Shown here in pieces: positions 1 through 6,739 of a stretch of DNA of 12,499 bases (positions within the stretch are counted from its first letter, which is position 1; the number at the start of each line of letters is the position of its first letter). Below the pieces are notes generated by a model, which worked only from the letters and a program-made list of their open reading frames with translations, searched no databases and was not told the DNA's origin. The position numbers were made by a program, and so were the translations under genes. This DNA comes from Pseudomonadota bacterium (GTDB lineage: Bacteria; Pseudomonadota; Gammaproteobacteria; Burkholderiales; JABEVD01): positions 1-12,499 of the forward strand of contig JAJZPK010000057.1 in the NCBI GenBank assembly GCA_021811205.1, given 5' to 3'.

Positions 1-36
1 GTCGGCAATGAGATGTCGCAGTCTTCTGAAATTCAT
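1..36 (-). CDS. N-terminal fragment of a probable LysR-type transcriptional regulator (cut by window edge)
   Basis: Reading the minus strand from an ATG at 36 to the window edge gives 12 codons, MNFRRLRHLIAD. This matches the usual opening of LysR-family regulators, which start with M-[ND]-hydrophobic-x-x-L-[RK]-[YH]-[FL] at the head of the winged helix-turn-helix. Family members are DNA-binding regulators that often control a divergent neighbour. The gene here points away from the DUF302 gene, and a LysR-type box lies in the shared intergenic region, which supports the call. I see no clear Shine-Dalgarno sequence before the ATG. Twelve residues are too few to be certain; the open frame could also be chance or a different protein. 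The rest lies outside the window. Confidence 0.45.
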   Translation of the reverse strand, partial: MNFRRLRHLIAD

Positions 37-47
37 GCGATTCGCAT
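35..47. promoter_or_regulatory. Perfect 13-bp palindrome over the putative LysR gene start
   Basis: ATGCGA-T-TCGCAT is a perfect inverted repeat with a one-base centre. It covers two bases of the putative LysR start codon and its leader. A palindrome here could be an autorepressor operator. No protein can be assigned to it. Confidence 0.3.
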
Positions 48-120
48 TATCGTCAGTATCCTACGCCACTATTTCTTTAATTCCAATGCTTTAATGCCAA
101 CTGTTCTTGTCGGGTATCGG

Positions 121-162
121 CGCTTTTCTTGCTTCGCATGCGGGAAATGACGCTTTTCGTGC
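121..162. repeat. Direct repeat of 12 bp spaced 30 bp, with a central CGCATGCG palindrome
   Basis: CGCTTTTCTTGC at 121-132 and CGCTTTTCGTGC at 151-162 differ at one base. Their starts are 30 bp apart, about three helical turns, so both would face the same side of the DNA. An 8-bp palindrome CGCATGCG lies between them at 135-142. The element sits between the putative LysR gene and the DUF302 gene and may be a set of regulator sites. Confidence 0.3.
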
Positions 163-186
163 CAGGCGCGCAGCCTGTACATGGAG

Positions 187-201
187 TTGCATTTACTGCA
201 A
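187..201. promoter_or_regulatory. LysR-type box TTGCA-N5-TGCAA upstream of the DUF302 gene
   Basis: A perfect inverted repeat, TTGCA-TTTAC-TGCAA, contains the T-N11-A core (T188 to A200) typical of LysR-family recognition sites. It lies 63 bp upstream of the DUF302 start and overlaps the candidate -35 element at 192-197. The putative LysR gene is divergent. Assignment is by pattern only. Confidence 0.4.
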
Positions 202-220
202 TTGCGACTGGGGGTATCCT
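192..220 (+). promoter_or_regulatory. Candidate weak sigma-70 promoter for the DUF302 gene
   Basis: TTTACT (192-197) matches the -35 consensus at four of six bases. A 17-bp spacer separates it from TATCCT (215-220), which matches the -10 at four of six. This would give a leader of roughly 38 bases before the ATG at 265. Overlap of the -35 with the LysR-type box would suit regulator-dependent control. Weak matches of this kind are common by chance. Confidence 0.3.
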
Positions 221-264
221 TGCATGGGGGAAATCATTTCGGATCAACAAGTAAGGAAAAGACC

Positions 265-756
265 ATGTTTCGTTTGAGCTTCATTTTCCTGCTGGCCCTT
301 TTCATGCGGCCGGCTTTCGCCGCTGACGGGCTCAGCTACGTCAATATCCCGGCGCAAATCGCGAAAGTTCAGGTGCAGAACGGGGTCAGTTTCGACGATG
401 CGGTGGATTCGCTCAAGCTTCGCGCGAATCAGCACAATCTCAAGTTCGTCGGCGCGAGCCCTGTTTACAAGGAGATCGAGGCGCTGACCGGAAAGAAATC
501 CAGGCGCGTCGAGATATTCAGCTTTTGCGACGGGATCACGGCGGACAAGATGCTCAAGGCCGATCCCGATATCGTGTCCTTCATGCCCTGCCGAGTCGCG
601 ATACTCGAGGATGCCAAGGGCAAGCTTTGGGTCATTTCGATGATGATCGATCCCAAGATGCTCGATGGATTGCCTCCCGACACGAAGAAAAGCGCAGAGC
701 GCGTGATGGCCGACCTGAAGGACATGATGCTGGCTGCCAGCACCGGCGATCTCTGA
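265..756 (+). CDS. Secreted DUF302-domain protein
   Basis: A protein of 163 residues. The ATG at 265 is preferred over the in-frame ATG at 181 because it has an AAGGA ribosome site about 6 bases upstream and gives a clean signal peptide: residues 1-19 are hydrophobic and end in AFA-AD, a probable signal peptidase I site. The mature part, about residues 35-130, resembles DUF302, with the characteristic segment CRVAILED-x-x-G-K-LWV near residues 109-123. The function of DUF302 is not established; members occur in periplasmic or secreted proteins, often of chemolithotrophs. Two cysteines (88 and 109) remain in the mature chain and could form a disulfide. The gene stands alone, divergent from a putative LysR gene and followed by a hairpin terminator that overlaps its stop codon. 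Cellular role unknown. Confidence 0.8.
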   Translation: MFRLSFIFLLALFMRPAFAADGLSYVNIPAQIAKVQVQNGVSFDDAVDSLKLRANQHNLKFVGASPVYKEIEALTGKKSRRVEIFSFCDGITADKMLKADPDIVSFMPCRVAILEDAKGKLWVISMMIDPKMLDGLPPDTKKSAERVMADLKDMMLAASTGDL

Positions 757-773
757 TCTATCGCGCGGTTTTT
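742..773 (+). terminator. Rho-independent terminator of the DUF302 gene
   Basis: ACCGGCGAT (742-750) pairs with ATCGC and CGGT (760-764 and 766-769), with one bulged G at 765 and a 9-base loop. A run of five T follows at 769-773. The stem starts inside the last codons, and the stop codon (754-756) lies in the loop. There is no T run in the other direction, so it should serve the plus strand only. Confidence 0.5.
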
Positions 774-829
774 ACGGCAGGGGCTCGCTCACCCCGAAAG
801 GAAAAGGAACAGGACGGCAATCAGGCGCG

Positions 830-2236
830 TTACGGCAGCTCTGCGCCCTTGGGCTGGTCCTTGAAGTCTTCGGGCGAGAGGTTCTGAGTCAGCCTGAAGA
901 CGCCTTCCATCACGCGGCGCCTGAGACTGACCTCGACCATGAGCGTCCGATTGGGTTCGAAAAAGGAACCGAGTTCGGAGAAAGTGCCGCAGTGCTCGGC
1001 TACAGTGTAGAAGGAATAGCCGGCCGCAGGCCTCGCCGCGATCTTGAATCCGAATTTGTCGCCCACCTCGGGTTTCTTGAACCAGTCGGCCATGATGTCG
1101 TAATCCATGTAATAGGTGAGCTTGCCGGGATTGATCTGGTTGCGCTGGCGATCGACGAAGAAGCCGGGCGGCAGATGGCTTTCGCTGTACTGGGGGCCGG
1201 CAGTGAAAATGATGTCGTAGTCGGCGAGTTCGTTGCCCCGGTCGTCCATTATCCTGAAGACGAACATGCAGTACCGGTGGGTTTCGAACTCACGGGAGAA
1301 GAGGAACAAGTCTGTCGCCGTTCTTTTGCGCTCTTCCATCTGCGTTTGCCGGGTCAGCGCATCGAGTTCGTCTGCAACAGTCTGATAGGATTCTCCGTCT
1401 GTCACCGCCAGGCAATCAAGCGCCCATTTCACGGTCGGATGGGAAAGCCCCGAGCCCTCCTTCACGCTCCTCATGATGCCGATGGAATCCCCGGAATGGG
1501 ATCGTCCCGGCAGTATTCCGAAGGCATAGCGTGCGCTTTGTCCGGCCTTGGCAAGCAGCAGTCCGCCGTCCTGTTGAACCAGCCTGATCAGGCCGTAATT
1601 CATGTTTGCGGCCGCCACCCTGACGACGCCGTCCGAACCCGCCTCCCCCGTATAGGAATTCAGGTGATCGTAGAAGCTGTGGTCGATGGTCTGTCCAGTC
1701 AGGACGAAGACGTAAAGGCCTGCATCCATGCATTCGTATTCGAGCCATGCGCTGTTGAGTTTCCAGCTCTGGTCGCTCCCGAGCTCAAGCCAGTTCAGCA
1801 CGCCCGTTCCGGGCTGGACGCCTTCCATGAAGAATTTCATTCTCGACAGGCGGCCTTTTCCGAGCTGTGCAAGGGCCGAGCCGTGGTTGGCTGGAGCCAG
1901 CATGACAAGGTGGCCCAGCGGGCAATTGGAAAGATCGTCCTTGAAAAACAGGTCGACCCATTTCCTGACGACGGGGCCGCCCGTGGAATGGGTGATGCAG
2001 GCGAATTTCTCGCCCGCTCTCAGCTTGGGGAGAATTTCCGATTCGACCGCCTGCTGCATTCCCCTTGCGATATCGTCGAGATTGACCTCGTCGGCGAAGC
2101 TCACGTATTTTCCGAGATAGAGATGGGCTGTCTCCATTTCCAGGCCGGCTGGGGCGTTTTTCGACAACTCGGCTGGCAGGGATCCGTAAGTATCCGTGTT
2201 GGTGACGCTCCATCCGTGCACGAATACGACGAGCAT
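830..2236 (-). CDS. Alpha/beta-hydrolase (lipase/esterase-like) with an unrecognised C-terminal domain
   Basis: A 468-residue protein starting at ATG 2236 behind a strong GGGGGAGGA ribosome site. The N-terminal part looks like a lipase-type alpha/beta hydrolase. It opens with a beta strand and an oxyanion-type HGW (residues 7-9). The nucleophile elbow is THSTGG (82-87) with Ser84, a variant of G-x-S-x-G in which the first Gly is Thr. A later SDGVV (201-205) probably supplies the acid Asp202, and His247 in GRSHSGD is the likely catalytic His. PGAP1-like and triacylglycerol lipases share this arrangement. There is no signal peptide, so it should be cytoplasmic. Residues about 300-468 are a separate region I cannot assign. 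The gene starts 40 bp after the beta-propeller gene and is probably cotranscribed with it. The substrate cannot be told from sequence. Confidence 0.8.
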   Translation of the reverse strand: MLVVFVHGWSVTNTDTYGSLPAELSKNAPAGLEMETAHLYLGKYVSFADEVNLDDIARGMQQAVESEILPKLRAGEKFACITHSTGGPVVRKWVDLFFKDDLSNCPLGHLVMLAPANHGSALAQLGKGRLSRMKFFMEGVQPGTGVLNWLELGSDQSWKLNSAWLEYECMDAGLYVFVLTGQTIDHSFYDHLNSYTGEAGSDGVVRVAAANMNYGLIRLVQQDGGLLLAKAGQSARYAFGILPGRSHSGDSIGIMRSVKEGSGLSHPTVKWALDCLAVTDGESYQTVADELDALTRQTQMEERKRTATDLFLFSREFETHRYCMFVFRIMDDRGNELADYDIIFTAGPQYSESHLPPGFFVDRQRNQINPGKLTYYMDYDIMADWFKKPEVGDKFGFKIAARPAAGYSFYTVAEHCGTFSELGSFFEPNRTLMVEVSLRRRVMEGVFRLTQNLSPEDFKDQPKGAELP

Positions 2237-2276
2237 GGCATCCTCCCCCGAAAAGGCATGCTTTCAGCATAGCAGA

Positions 2277-3257
2277 CTATTTTTCCGGAGACGGCTCCAT
2301 CACCCTCAGCACGGGGAAGTCGTTTACGTTCATCAGGGGGAAATAGACGAGATGAGTTTCCCGGTCAACGACGACGACATGGGCATTTTCACCCACGAAG
2401 ATTTCGCCCGTTTTCCGCATCTTCCTTCCGGCAATCCGGAAAATCGAGACTTTTCCTTTTTCCGCAGCGACATAAAGCTGCTTGAGGACGGGATCGAATG
2501 CCAGGACGTCCGGGCCTTCCCCGACCGGGAAAGAATCCAGGACCCGCATCGAACCGAGAGCGATCTCGACCAGCCTGTCGTTCCCTTCGCAGGCCGCGAA
2601 AGCCAGACGATCCCGACTGTCGATGAGCAGCCCGTGGGGGGCTTTGCACCCGGGAAGGGCGTAGCGTCCTGCGATCGAATCGGTTTTCGGGTCGATCTCG
2701 ACCAGCCTGTTGATGCTCTGCGCATTCACGAAAACATGCCCGGATGTCGGGTCGAACTGGGAATTTCCGACTTCGCTCCCGAGTTCGATCGTGGCAATGC
2801 GCCTTTTTCCTGCGGCGTCGATCACGGTTTCAGTAGACCCGTGCTCGTCGGAGACGTATAGCCTTTTCAGTTGCGGCACGTAGGCCATTCCGTCCGGATA
2901 GGTACCGCCGGGGATGCGAGCGACGATCCTCATGGTTCTCGAATCTATCGCGACGACTTCGTTCGTCGCCGTGGCGGAAGCGAAAACAAGTCCGAGTCCG
3001 GGGACTGCAAGCACCCCATGCACCTTGCCGATTCCAGGTATTTCCCCGACGGATTTCCCCCGTGCGATGTCGACGACGGCCACTTTCCCTTCGCCGAGGT
3101 GGGCAACGAACAGCCTGCGCGTGTCAGGATCGATGCTGGCGTAGTCGAAGCGCGAAGCGCTGCCCGGCAGCGCGATGTCTGTCACTCGCTTCAATGGCTG
3201 CCTTGCGGCGATGGCGAAAAGCGGCAGGCATAGCATCAGCGCTGCGATGGATCTCAT
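2277..3257 (-). CDS. Secreted YVTN-type beta-propeller repeat protein
   Basis: The chosen ATG at 3257 gives 326 residues. It has AAGGG (3264-3268 on this strand) 6 bases upstream and starts a good signal peptide, MRSIAALMLCLPLFAIAA. An ATG at 3263 is too close to that site, and a TTG at 3281 would add residues before the signal. The mature protein is a run of about 45-residue blade repeats of the form [LV]-hydrophobic-V-A-x-x-x-x-x-x-V-x-x-I-D-x-x-T, for example RRLFVAHLGEGKVAVVDI and GHVFVNAQSINRLVEID. This is the YVTN/NHL-like seven-bladed propeller class. Such proteins are periplasmic or extracellular, act as binding scaffolds and sometimes bind metals or cofactors. I see no catalytic motif. 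It is first in a two-gene unit with the downstream hydrolase. Confidence 0.8.
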   Translation of the reverse strand: MRSIAALMLCLPLFAIAARQPLKRVTDIALPGSASRFDYASIDPDTRRLFVAHLGEGKVAVVDIARGKSVGEIPGIGKVHGVLAVPGLGLVFASATATNEVVAIDSRTMRIVARIPGGTYPDGMAYVPQLKRLYVSDEHGSTETVIDAAGKRRIATIELGSEVGNSQFDPTSGHVFVNAQSINRLVEIDPKTDSIAGRYALPGCKAPHGLLIDSRDRLAFAACEGNDRLVEIALGSMRVLDSFPVGEGPDVLAFDPVLKQLYVAAEKGKVSIFRIAGRKMRKTGEIFVGENAHVVVVDRETHLVYFPLMNVNDFPVLRVMEPSPEK

Positions 3258-3264
3258 GGTCATC

Positions 3265-3283
3265 CCTTGAAAGTCGTTCAAGG
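3265..3283 (-). promoter_or_regulatory. Seven-bp perfect inverted repeat over the ribosome site of the beta-propeller gene
   Basis: CCTTGAA-AGTCG-TTCAAGG is a perfect 7-bp inverted repeat with a 5-base centre. In the transcript of the beta-propeller gene one arm contains most of the AAGGG ribosome site, and the hairpin ends 7 bases before the ATG. It could mask the ribosome site or be a DNA operator. Confidence 0.35.
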
Positions 3284-3374
3284 ACTGGAATCTTAAGGGA
3301 CGACAATTAAAAGCGCGTTATAGGGCTGAGATAAACTGGGCGCCGATCCTAGCGGCATCGACCGGGCAGAATTT

Positions 3375-3391
3375 CTCCTATAATATTGGAG
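3375..3391 (+). promoter_or_regulatory. TATAAT -10 element inside a near-perfect 17-bp palindrome, upstream of the glycine-zipper gene
   Basis: A consensus TATAAT lies at 3379-3384, 56 bases before the ATG at 3441. It is embedded in CTCC-TATAATATT-GGAG, palindromic except for one mismatched pair and the central base. The best -35 is TCGACC (3358-3363) with a short 15-bp spacer, so the promoter may be weak or need an activator. The palindrome could be an operator that blocks polymerase. Confidence 0.35.
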
Positions 3392-3440
3392 TGAATCGGT
3401 CATCAATTTTGCCGATTGGTTCATATGGAGGACTGTCATC

Positions 3441-3974
3441 ATGAACAAATCAATGGTGGTCGGAGTGGTCGCCGGAGCCGCTGCGGCGACTGCGGTCGGC
3501 GGCGTGGCGAGCTACGAGGTGATGCATCGCGGCGAGGATTATGCCAAGGTGGTCAGCGTGAGGTCGGTAAGCCGCGAAATCCGGGTGCCCCACAGGGTCT
3601 GCTCGCAGGAGCCGGTCACGGTTCAGGCGCCTGTCCAGGACAGAAACCGGATCGCGGGGATGGCTGTCGGCGCGCTACTGGGCGGCGTCCTCGGCAATCA
3701 GGTAGGCAACGGCAGCGGCAGGACGCTTGCCACGATTGCGGGGGCTGCTGCGGGAGGTTATGCCGGCAATCAGGTTCAGGGGAACATGCAGAGATCGGAC
3801 AGACGGACCGTGATGGAAACGCGGTGCAGAACCGAATATTCGACGCAGAAGCAAGCGCTGGGGTATCAGGTGACCTACCGGCTCGACGGCAAAGCAGGTA
3901 CAGTCCGCATGGACCATGATCCGGGACCCAGGATACCCGTCAAGAACGGCAGGCTAGTCCTTTCTTCGAGCTGA
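3441..3974 (+). CDS. Glycine-zipper 2TM (17 kDa surface antigen-like) envelope protein
   Basis: A 177-residue protein with GGAGG nine bases before the ATG. Residues 5-24 form an Ala/Gly-rich hydrophobic segment that acts as signal anchor or uncleaved signal; there is no lipobox cysteine. Residues about 71-112 carry the glycine zipper (AVGALLGGVLGNQVGNG, then GAAAGGYAGNQVQG), the hallmark of the Rick_17kDa_Anti / glycine-zipper 2TM family in the proteobacterial envelope. The C-terminal part holds a cysteine (129) and a GYQVTYRLDGKAGTVRMDHDPG-type ending often seen in these proteins; Cys54 and Cys129 could pair. Family members are thought to support outer-membrane or cell-wall integrity, but the exact role is unproven. 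It is a single gene, divergent from the beta-propeller gene, and its stop is only 3 bp from the convergent fructokinase stop. Confidence 0.8.
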   Translation: MNKSMVVGVVAGAAAATAVGGVASYEVMHRGEDYAKVVSVRSVSREIRVPHRVCSQEPVTVQAPVQDRNRIAGMAVGALLGGVLGNQVGNGSGRTLATIAGAAAGGYAGNQVQGNMQRSDRRTVMETRCRTEYSTQKQALGYQVTYRLDGKAGTVRMDHDPGPRIPVKNGRLVLSSS

Positions 3975-3977
3975 CTC

Positions 3978-4865
3978 TCAAAGCCGGGCAGCTCCCCTGA
4001 CGCCGCTCGAGTCGCCGTGCGCGTGTTTCACGAGGCGCGTGTCGACCCTGTCCGAGAAAACCCATTTTCCCCAGCGTGCCGGAATGTTCCTGTACAGTCT
4101 GTCGATGTTTGAGAGACCGCCTCCCAGGACGATCGCATCGGGGTCTAGGATGTTGATGACATGCGAAAGCGACCTCGCAAATCGGCTCTCGTAAATTTGC
4201 AGGCTTTCTTCGCAGTCCCGGTCTCCCTTTTCCGCACCCCTGACGATTTCCTCTGGGGAGAGCGATTTCCCGAATGCCTGCAAATGCCAGGCGCTCATCC
4301 CGGGGCCGGAGAGGAATGTTTCGATGCAGCCGGATTTTCCGCAGTAGCAGGGAAGGCCTGGAAGCTCATTCGCTTCGGGCCAGGGAAGCGGATTGTGTCC
4401 CCATTCCCCGGAAATGCCGTTGATTCCGGTCAGGGCGCGGCCGCCCACGACGATTCCCGCACCCGTTCCCGTTCCGACGATGACGCCGAAGACGATTTCG
4501 TATCCGGAAGCTGCGCCGTCGGTCGCCTCGGACAGGGCGAAGCAGTTCGCGTCGTTGGCGATTTTCACCTTCCTGTTCAGATGAGATTCGATGTCCCTGA
4601 GAAACGGCCTTCCGTTGAGGCAGGTCGAATTGGAATTCCTGAGGAGGCCTGTCGCCTTCGAGAGCGAACCGGGGGTGCCTATTCCGATCGAGGAGGCAGG
4701 GCCAAGCCGCGATTCGGCGTCATGCACGAGCTTGACGATCGTCAGCAGCGTAGCCGAATAGTCGCCCGACGGCGTCGGCTCCCTTGTCCTGAACAGCTCC
4801 CTGCCGTCCTGGTCGAGGGAGACGATCTCGATCTTGGTCCCGCCCAGATCGATGCCGAGCTTCAT
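3978..4865 (-). CDS. mak: ROK-family fructokinase (Mak type)
   Basis: A 295-residue sugar kinase that should phosphorylate free fructose, and perhaps mannose or glucose, with ATP in the cytoplasm. It closely resembles the E. coli manno(fructo)kinase Mak from end to end. Visible features are the phosphate loop GIDLGGTK (4-11), the NDAN catalytic segment (104-107, Asp105 the general base), GTGTGAG (131-137), the EWGHNPLPW block (154-162), and the ROK zinc site of His157 with CYCGKSGC (Cys173, 175, 180). It also has INILDPDAIVLGGG (238-250) and a final HGDSSGVRGAA. Length fits the family and nothing is missing. Its ATG overlaps the stop of the KTSC gene as ATGA, so the two are probably translationally coupled. 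Convergent with the glycine-zipper gene with a 3-bp gap. Confidence 0.93.
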   Translation of the reverse strand: MKLGIDLGGTKIEIVSLDQDGRELFRTREPTPSGDYSATLLTIVKLVHDAESRLGPASSIGIGTPGSLSKATGLLRNSNSTCLNGRPFLRDIESHLNRKVKIANDANCFALSEATDGAASGYEIVFGVIVGTGTGAGIVVGGRALTGINGISGEWGHNPLPWPEANELPGLPCYCGKSGCIETFLSGPGMSAWHLQAFGKSLSPEEIVRGAEKGDRDCEESLQIYESRFARSLSHVINILDPDAIVLGGGLSNIDRLYRNIPARWGKWVFSDRVDTRLVKHAHGDSSGVRGAARL

Positions 4866-5416
4866 GGGGCGTGTTTCGATTTCTTGATGATCTGGTCGAT
4901 AGGGTATTCGTAGAGGGTGACGATGGTCGATTCATAGCCATGCGAATAAAGGAATTTCCCCGCATCGTCCAGTGTCTTGAATTCGCGCGGAGAGCGATCG
5001 CTTTTCGATTTGACCAGAAACCCCTGATCGCCATAATTCGTCGTGAACAGGATGACCCAGCCGCCCGGCAGGTAGAATATTTCCGGGTATTTCATCATGC
5101 CGTCGTATTTTTTCAGGTCGGATTCGACCCATGTTTCTTCCATTTCAATCCCCATTTTTGCAGTGAAAAGATCATCGAGCGGGTTTTTTTCCGATGCCGG
5201 TTTCCCTGAAACCCGCCTGGAAGAATATTCTTCCTCGATATTGTCCCTGTAATAGCTCCATGCCGAGCCGGAAGATGAAAGCCTGCGCCAGACCTCCCCG
5301 CCAATCCCTGAATACTCGAGAACGGTGTCGCCTTCGAGTTCGACGCGCAGGGTGCCGCTTTTCGAATCGTAGCCCGCAGCCTTCAGTTTCCCGGAATTGA
5401 GCCTCTCCATTTTCAT
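4862..5416 (-). CDS. KTSC-domain protein with an unrecognised C-terminal region
   Basis: A 184-residue soluble protein. The first ATG (5416) is chosen because AGGA lies 7 bases upstream; an alternative ATG two codons later is too far from it. Residues about 6-65 match the small KTSC domain: a GYD start (15-17), a strand pattern L-x-V-x-L-x-G-D-x-x-x-Y, then S-G-S-A-W-x-Y-Y-x-x-x-I-x-x-x-Y at 49-64. KTSC occurs alone or attached to other domains and has no proven activity. Residues about 95-184 form a second region, rich in aromatic residues (YDGMMKYPEIFYLPGGWVILF), that I do not recognise. There is no signal peptide or membrane segment. It is first in a coupled pair with the fructokinase, but whether it affects sugar metabolism is not known. 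Confidence 0.75.
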   Translation of the reverse strand: MKMERLNSGKLKAAGYDSKSGTLRVELEGDTVLEYSGIGGEVWRRLSSSGSAWSYYRDNIEEEYSSRRVSGKPASEKNPLDDLFTAKMGIEMEETWVESDLKKYDGMMKYPEIFYLPGGWVILFTTNYGDQGFLVKSKSDRSPREFKTLDDAGKFLYSHGYESTIVTLYEYPIDQIIKKSKHAP

Positions 5417-5456
5417 GCCTGAATCCTACCTCGTTTTTGCACCGAAACATATGACA

Positions 5457-5462
5457 TATAAT
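5457..5462 (+). promoter_or_regulatory. Candidate -10 element TATAAT upstream of the chemoreceptor gene
   Basis: A perfect TATAAT lies in the 116-bp divergent gap between the KTSC and chemoreceptor genes, 70 bases before the chemoreceptor ATG. No good -35 is found at 16-18 bp (T-rich sequence at 5434-5440). I do not see the flagellar sigma-28 pattern that often drives chemotaxis genes. Confidence 0.3.
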
Positions 5463-5532
5463 TTAATAGTGACTCTTTCGGGCTAGCCATTCGGGGGATT
5501 GCAAGGGGTGGGTCGATCTGTATGATGCGAAA

Positions 5533-6708
5533 ATGAATTCAATACTCAAACAAATCAAATACTCCTTTCTCGGTTTCGGCCTTGCGATGGGGCTGATTTT
5601 TCCTTTCTACGCCAACTTCTTTGTCGAGTGGAAACCGGGCATGCTCCTCTGGTTCAGCCTCGGCTGCATCGCTGCAGGCATCACCATAGGCATGGCAAAT
5701 AACTGGCTTCTCAAATGGCTTCTGGTCGGAAAGCTCAAGCAGGTCGCGGCTGCTTCCGAAAGAATCAAGCATGGGGATCTCAGGGAAGGCTGCGGAATCA
5801 GGAGCCAGGATACTATCGGGGAAATCACCGAAGGATTCGACGCCATGGCCGCGAGCCTCAGGAATGCGCTGAAAGAAATGGCCGAATCGGCTGATTCGGT
5901 CGAATCTGCCGCCCAGGGTATTTCCACATCCATGCAGACCCTGGGGGAAGATCTCGAGGAATACAGGACGAATACACACGAGATCCTGAGCGTCATCGAA
6001 GGCATGGCCGACGCTTCAAGCAGCATACTCGATCTTTCGGCTTCCGCCGGGACCAGTGCAGCATCAGCCGATGAACTGGTGCGCAACGGCGTCCTTCACG
6101 TCAATGCGACAGAACAGGCGATCTCTGCCTTGAACGAAGCGGGCGGGAAGATTTCTGCCAATGCCGCGAGGCTTGCAACGAGTGCGAAAGAGGTCGAGGA
6201 AGCGGTCTTGGCCATCAGGGAAATTTCAGATCAGACGAATCTTCTCGCGCTGAATGCTGCGATCGAGGCGGCGAGGGCGGGGGAGCAGGGAAGAGGGTTT
6301 GCAGTCGTCGCAGACGAGGTCAGGAAGCTCTCCGAGCAGGCCGCCAACGCGACAATGCGGATAGACGAAGTCCTGAAGCGGGTGACTCAGGATGTCGCCT
6401 CAACGGTGTCCATTTCGGCAGAGAATGCCGAGGCGGTGAATGCAGGGCTGGAAGCGTCCAGGTCTTCGTCCGAGATATTCTCGAAAATAGAGCTGTCGAC
6501 TGCCGAAATGAAGCGTTCGGTCGAGGCTGTCAGGGAGGCGGCGGACGACCAGCAGATGCTCGTCGGCATCGTGAGGTCGAGGATAGACGAGAGCCAGGAG
6601 AGGACGGAGAACGTCTCGCATATGACTTCCAGTGCGGTCAGCGAGGCCGGCAGGATGGTGGATGCTGCACGCGCACTCAACGAAACGACGGGGAAATTCA
6701 TTCTCTGA
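5533..6708 (+). CDS. Methyl-accepting chemotaxis protein without a periplasmic ligand domain
   Basis: A 391-residue chemoreceptor that would relay a signal to the CheA kinase. Two membrane segments, about residues 11-31 and 37-60, are joined by only a few residues, so there is no periplasmic sensor domain. A HAMP-like region follows (about 62-115), then a long coiled-coil signalling domain. The conserved hairpin tip, [40 protein letters not shown], spans 231-270. The C-terminus lacks a CheR/CheB-tethering pentapeptide. The receptor therefore probably senses something in the membrane or cytoplasm, or couples to a partner. The ATG at 5533 has no clear ribosome site at normal distance (an AAGGGG lies about 24 bases upstream), but later starts would remove the first membrane segment. 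No che or fla genes are near, so it is an orphan receptor. Confidence 0.9.
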   Translation: MNSILKQIKYSFLGFGLAMGLIFPFYANFFVEWKPGMLLWFSLGCIAAGITIGMANNWLLKWLLVGKLKQVAAASERIKHGDLREGCGIRSQDTIGEITEGFDAMAASLRNALKEMAESADSVESAAQGISTSMQTLGEDLEEYRTNTHEILSVIEGMADASSSILDLSASAGTSAASADELVRNGVLHVNATEQAISALNEAGGKISANAARLATSAKEVEEAVLAIREISDQTNLLALNAAIEAARAGEQGRGFAVVADEVRKLSEQAANATMRIDEVLKRVTQDVASTVSISAENAEAVNAGLEASRSSSEIFSKIELSTAEMKRSVEAVREAADDQQMLVGIVRSRIDESQERTENVSHMTSSAVSEAGRMVDAARALNETTGKFIL

Positions 6709-6724
6709 GCTTCAGGAGGCCTTA

Positions 6725-6739
6725 ATGTTCCCCGATTAG
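6725..6739 (+). other. Possible four-codon leader minigene (MFPD-stop) before mipA
   Basis: AGGAGG (6714-6719) lies 5 bases before an ATG (6725), the best Shine-Dalgarno arrangement in this interval. The frame is ATG TTC CCC GAT TAG. It is in frame with mipA, and its stop codon shares bases with the AGGA that serves the mipA ATG at 6752. It could be a regulatory leader peptide that feeds ribosomes to mipA, or a remnant of a former start. Confidence 0.35.

Noticed and set aside
2258..2270. Hairpin ATGCT-TTC-AGCAT between the beta-propeller and hydrolase genes as a terminator
   Set aside because: A 5-bp stem with only four T some bases downstream is too weak; the 40-bp gap fits an operon better.
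992..2272. Long plus-strand open frame (426 codons) opposite the hydrolase gene
   Set aside because: The translation has no recognisable domain, while the minus-strand frame has a ribosome site and hydrolase motifs. It is a shadow produced by codon bias.
3968..3994. GAGCTG / CAGCTC inverted repeat at the convergent stops as a bidirectional terminator
   Set aside because: A 15-base loop, a 6-bp stem and no T tract on either side.
4161..4913. 250-codon plus-strand open frame opposite the fructokinase
   Set aside because: The fructokinase is unmistakable on the other strand; this frame is its shadow.
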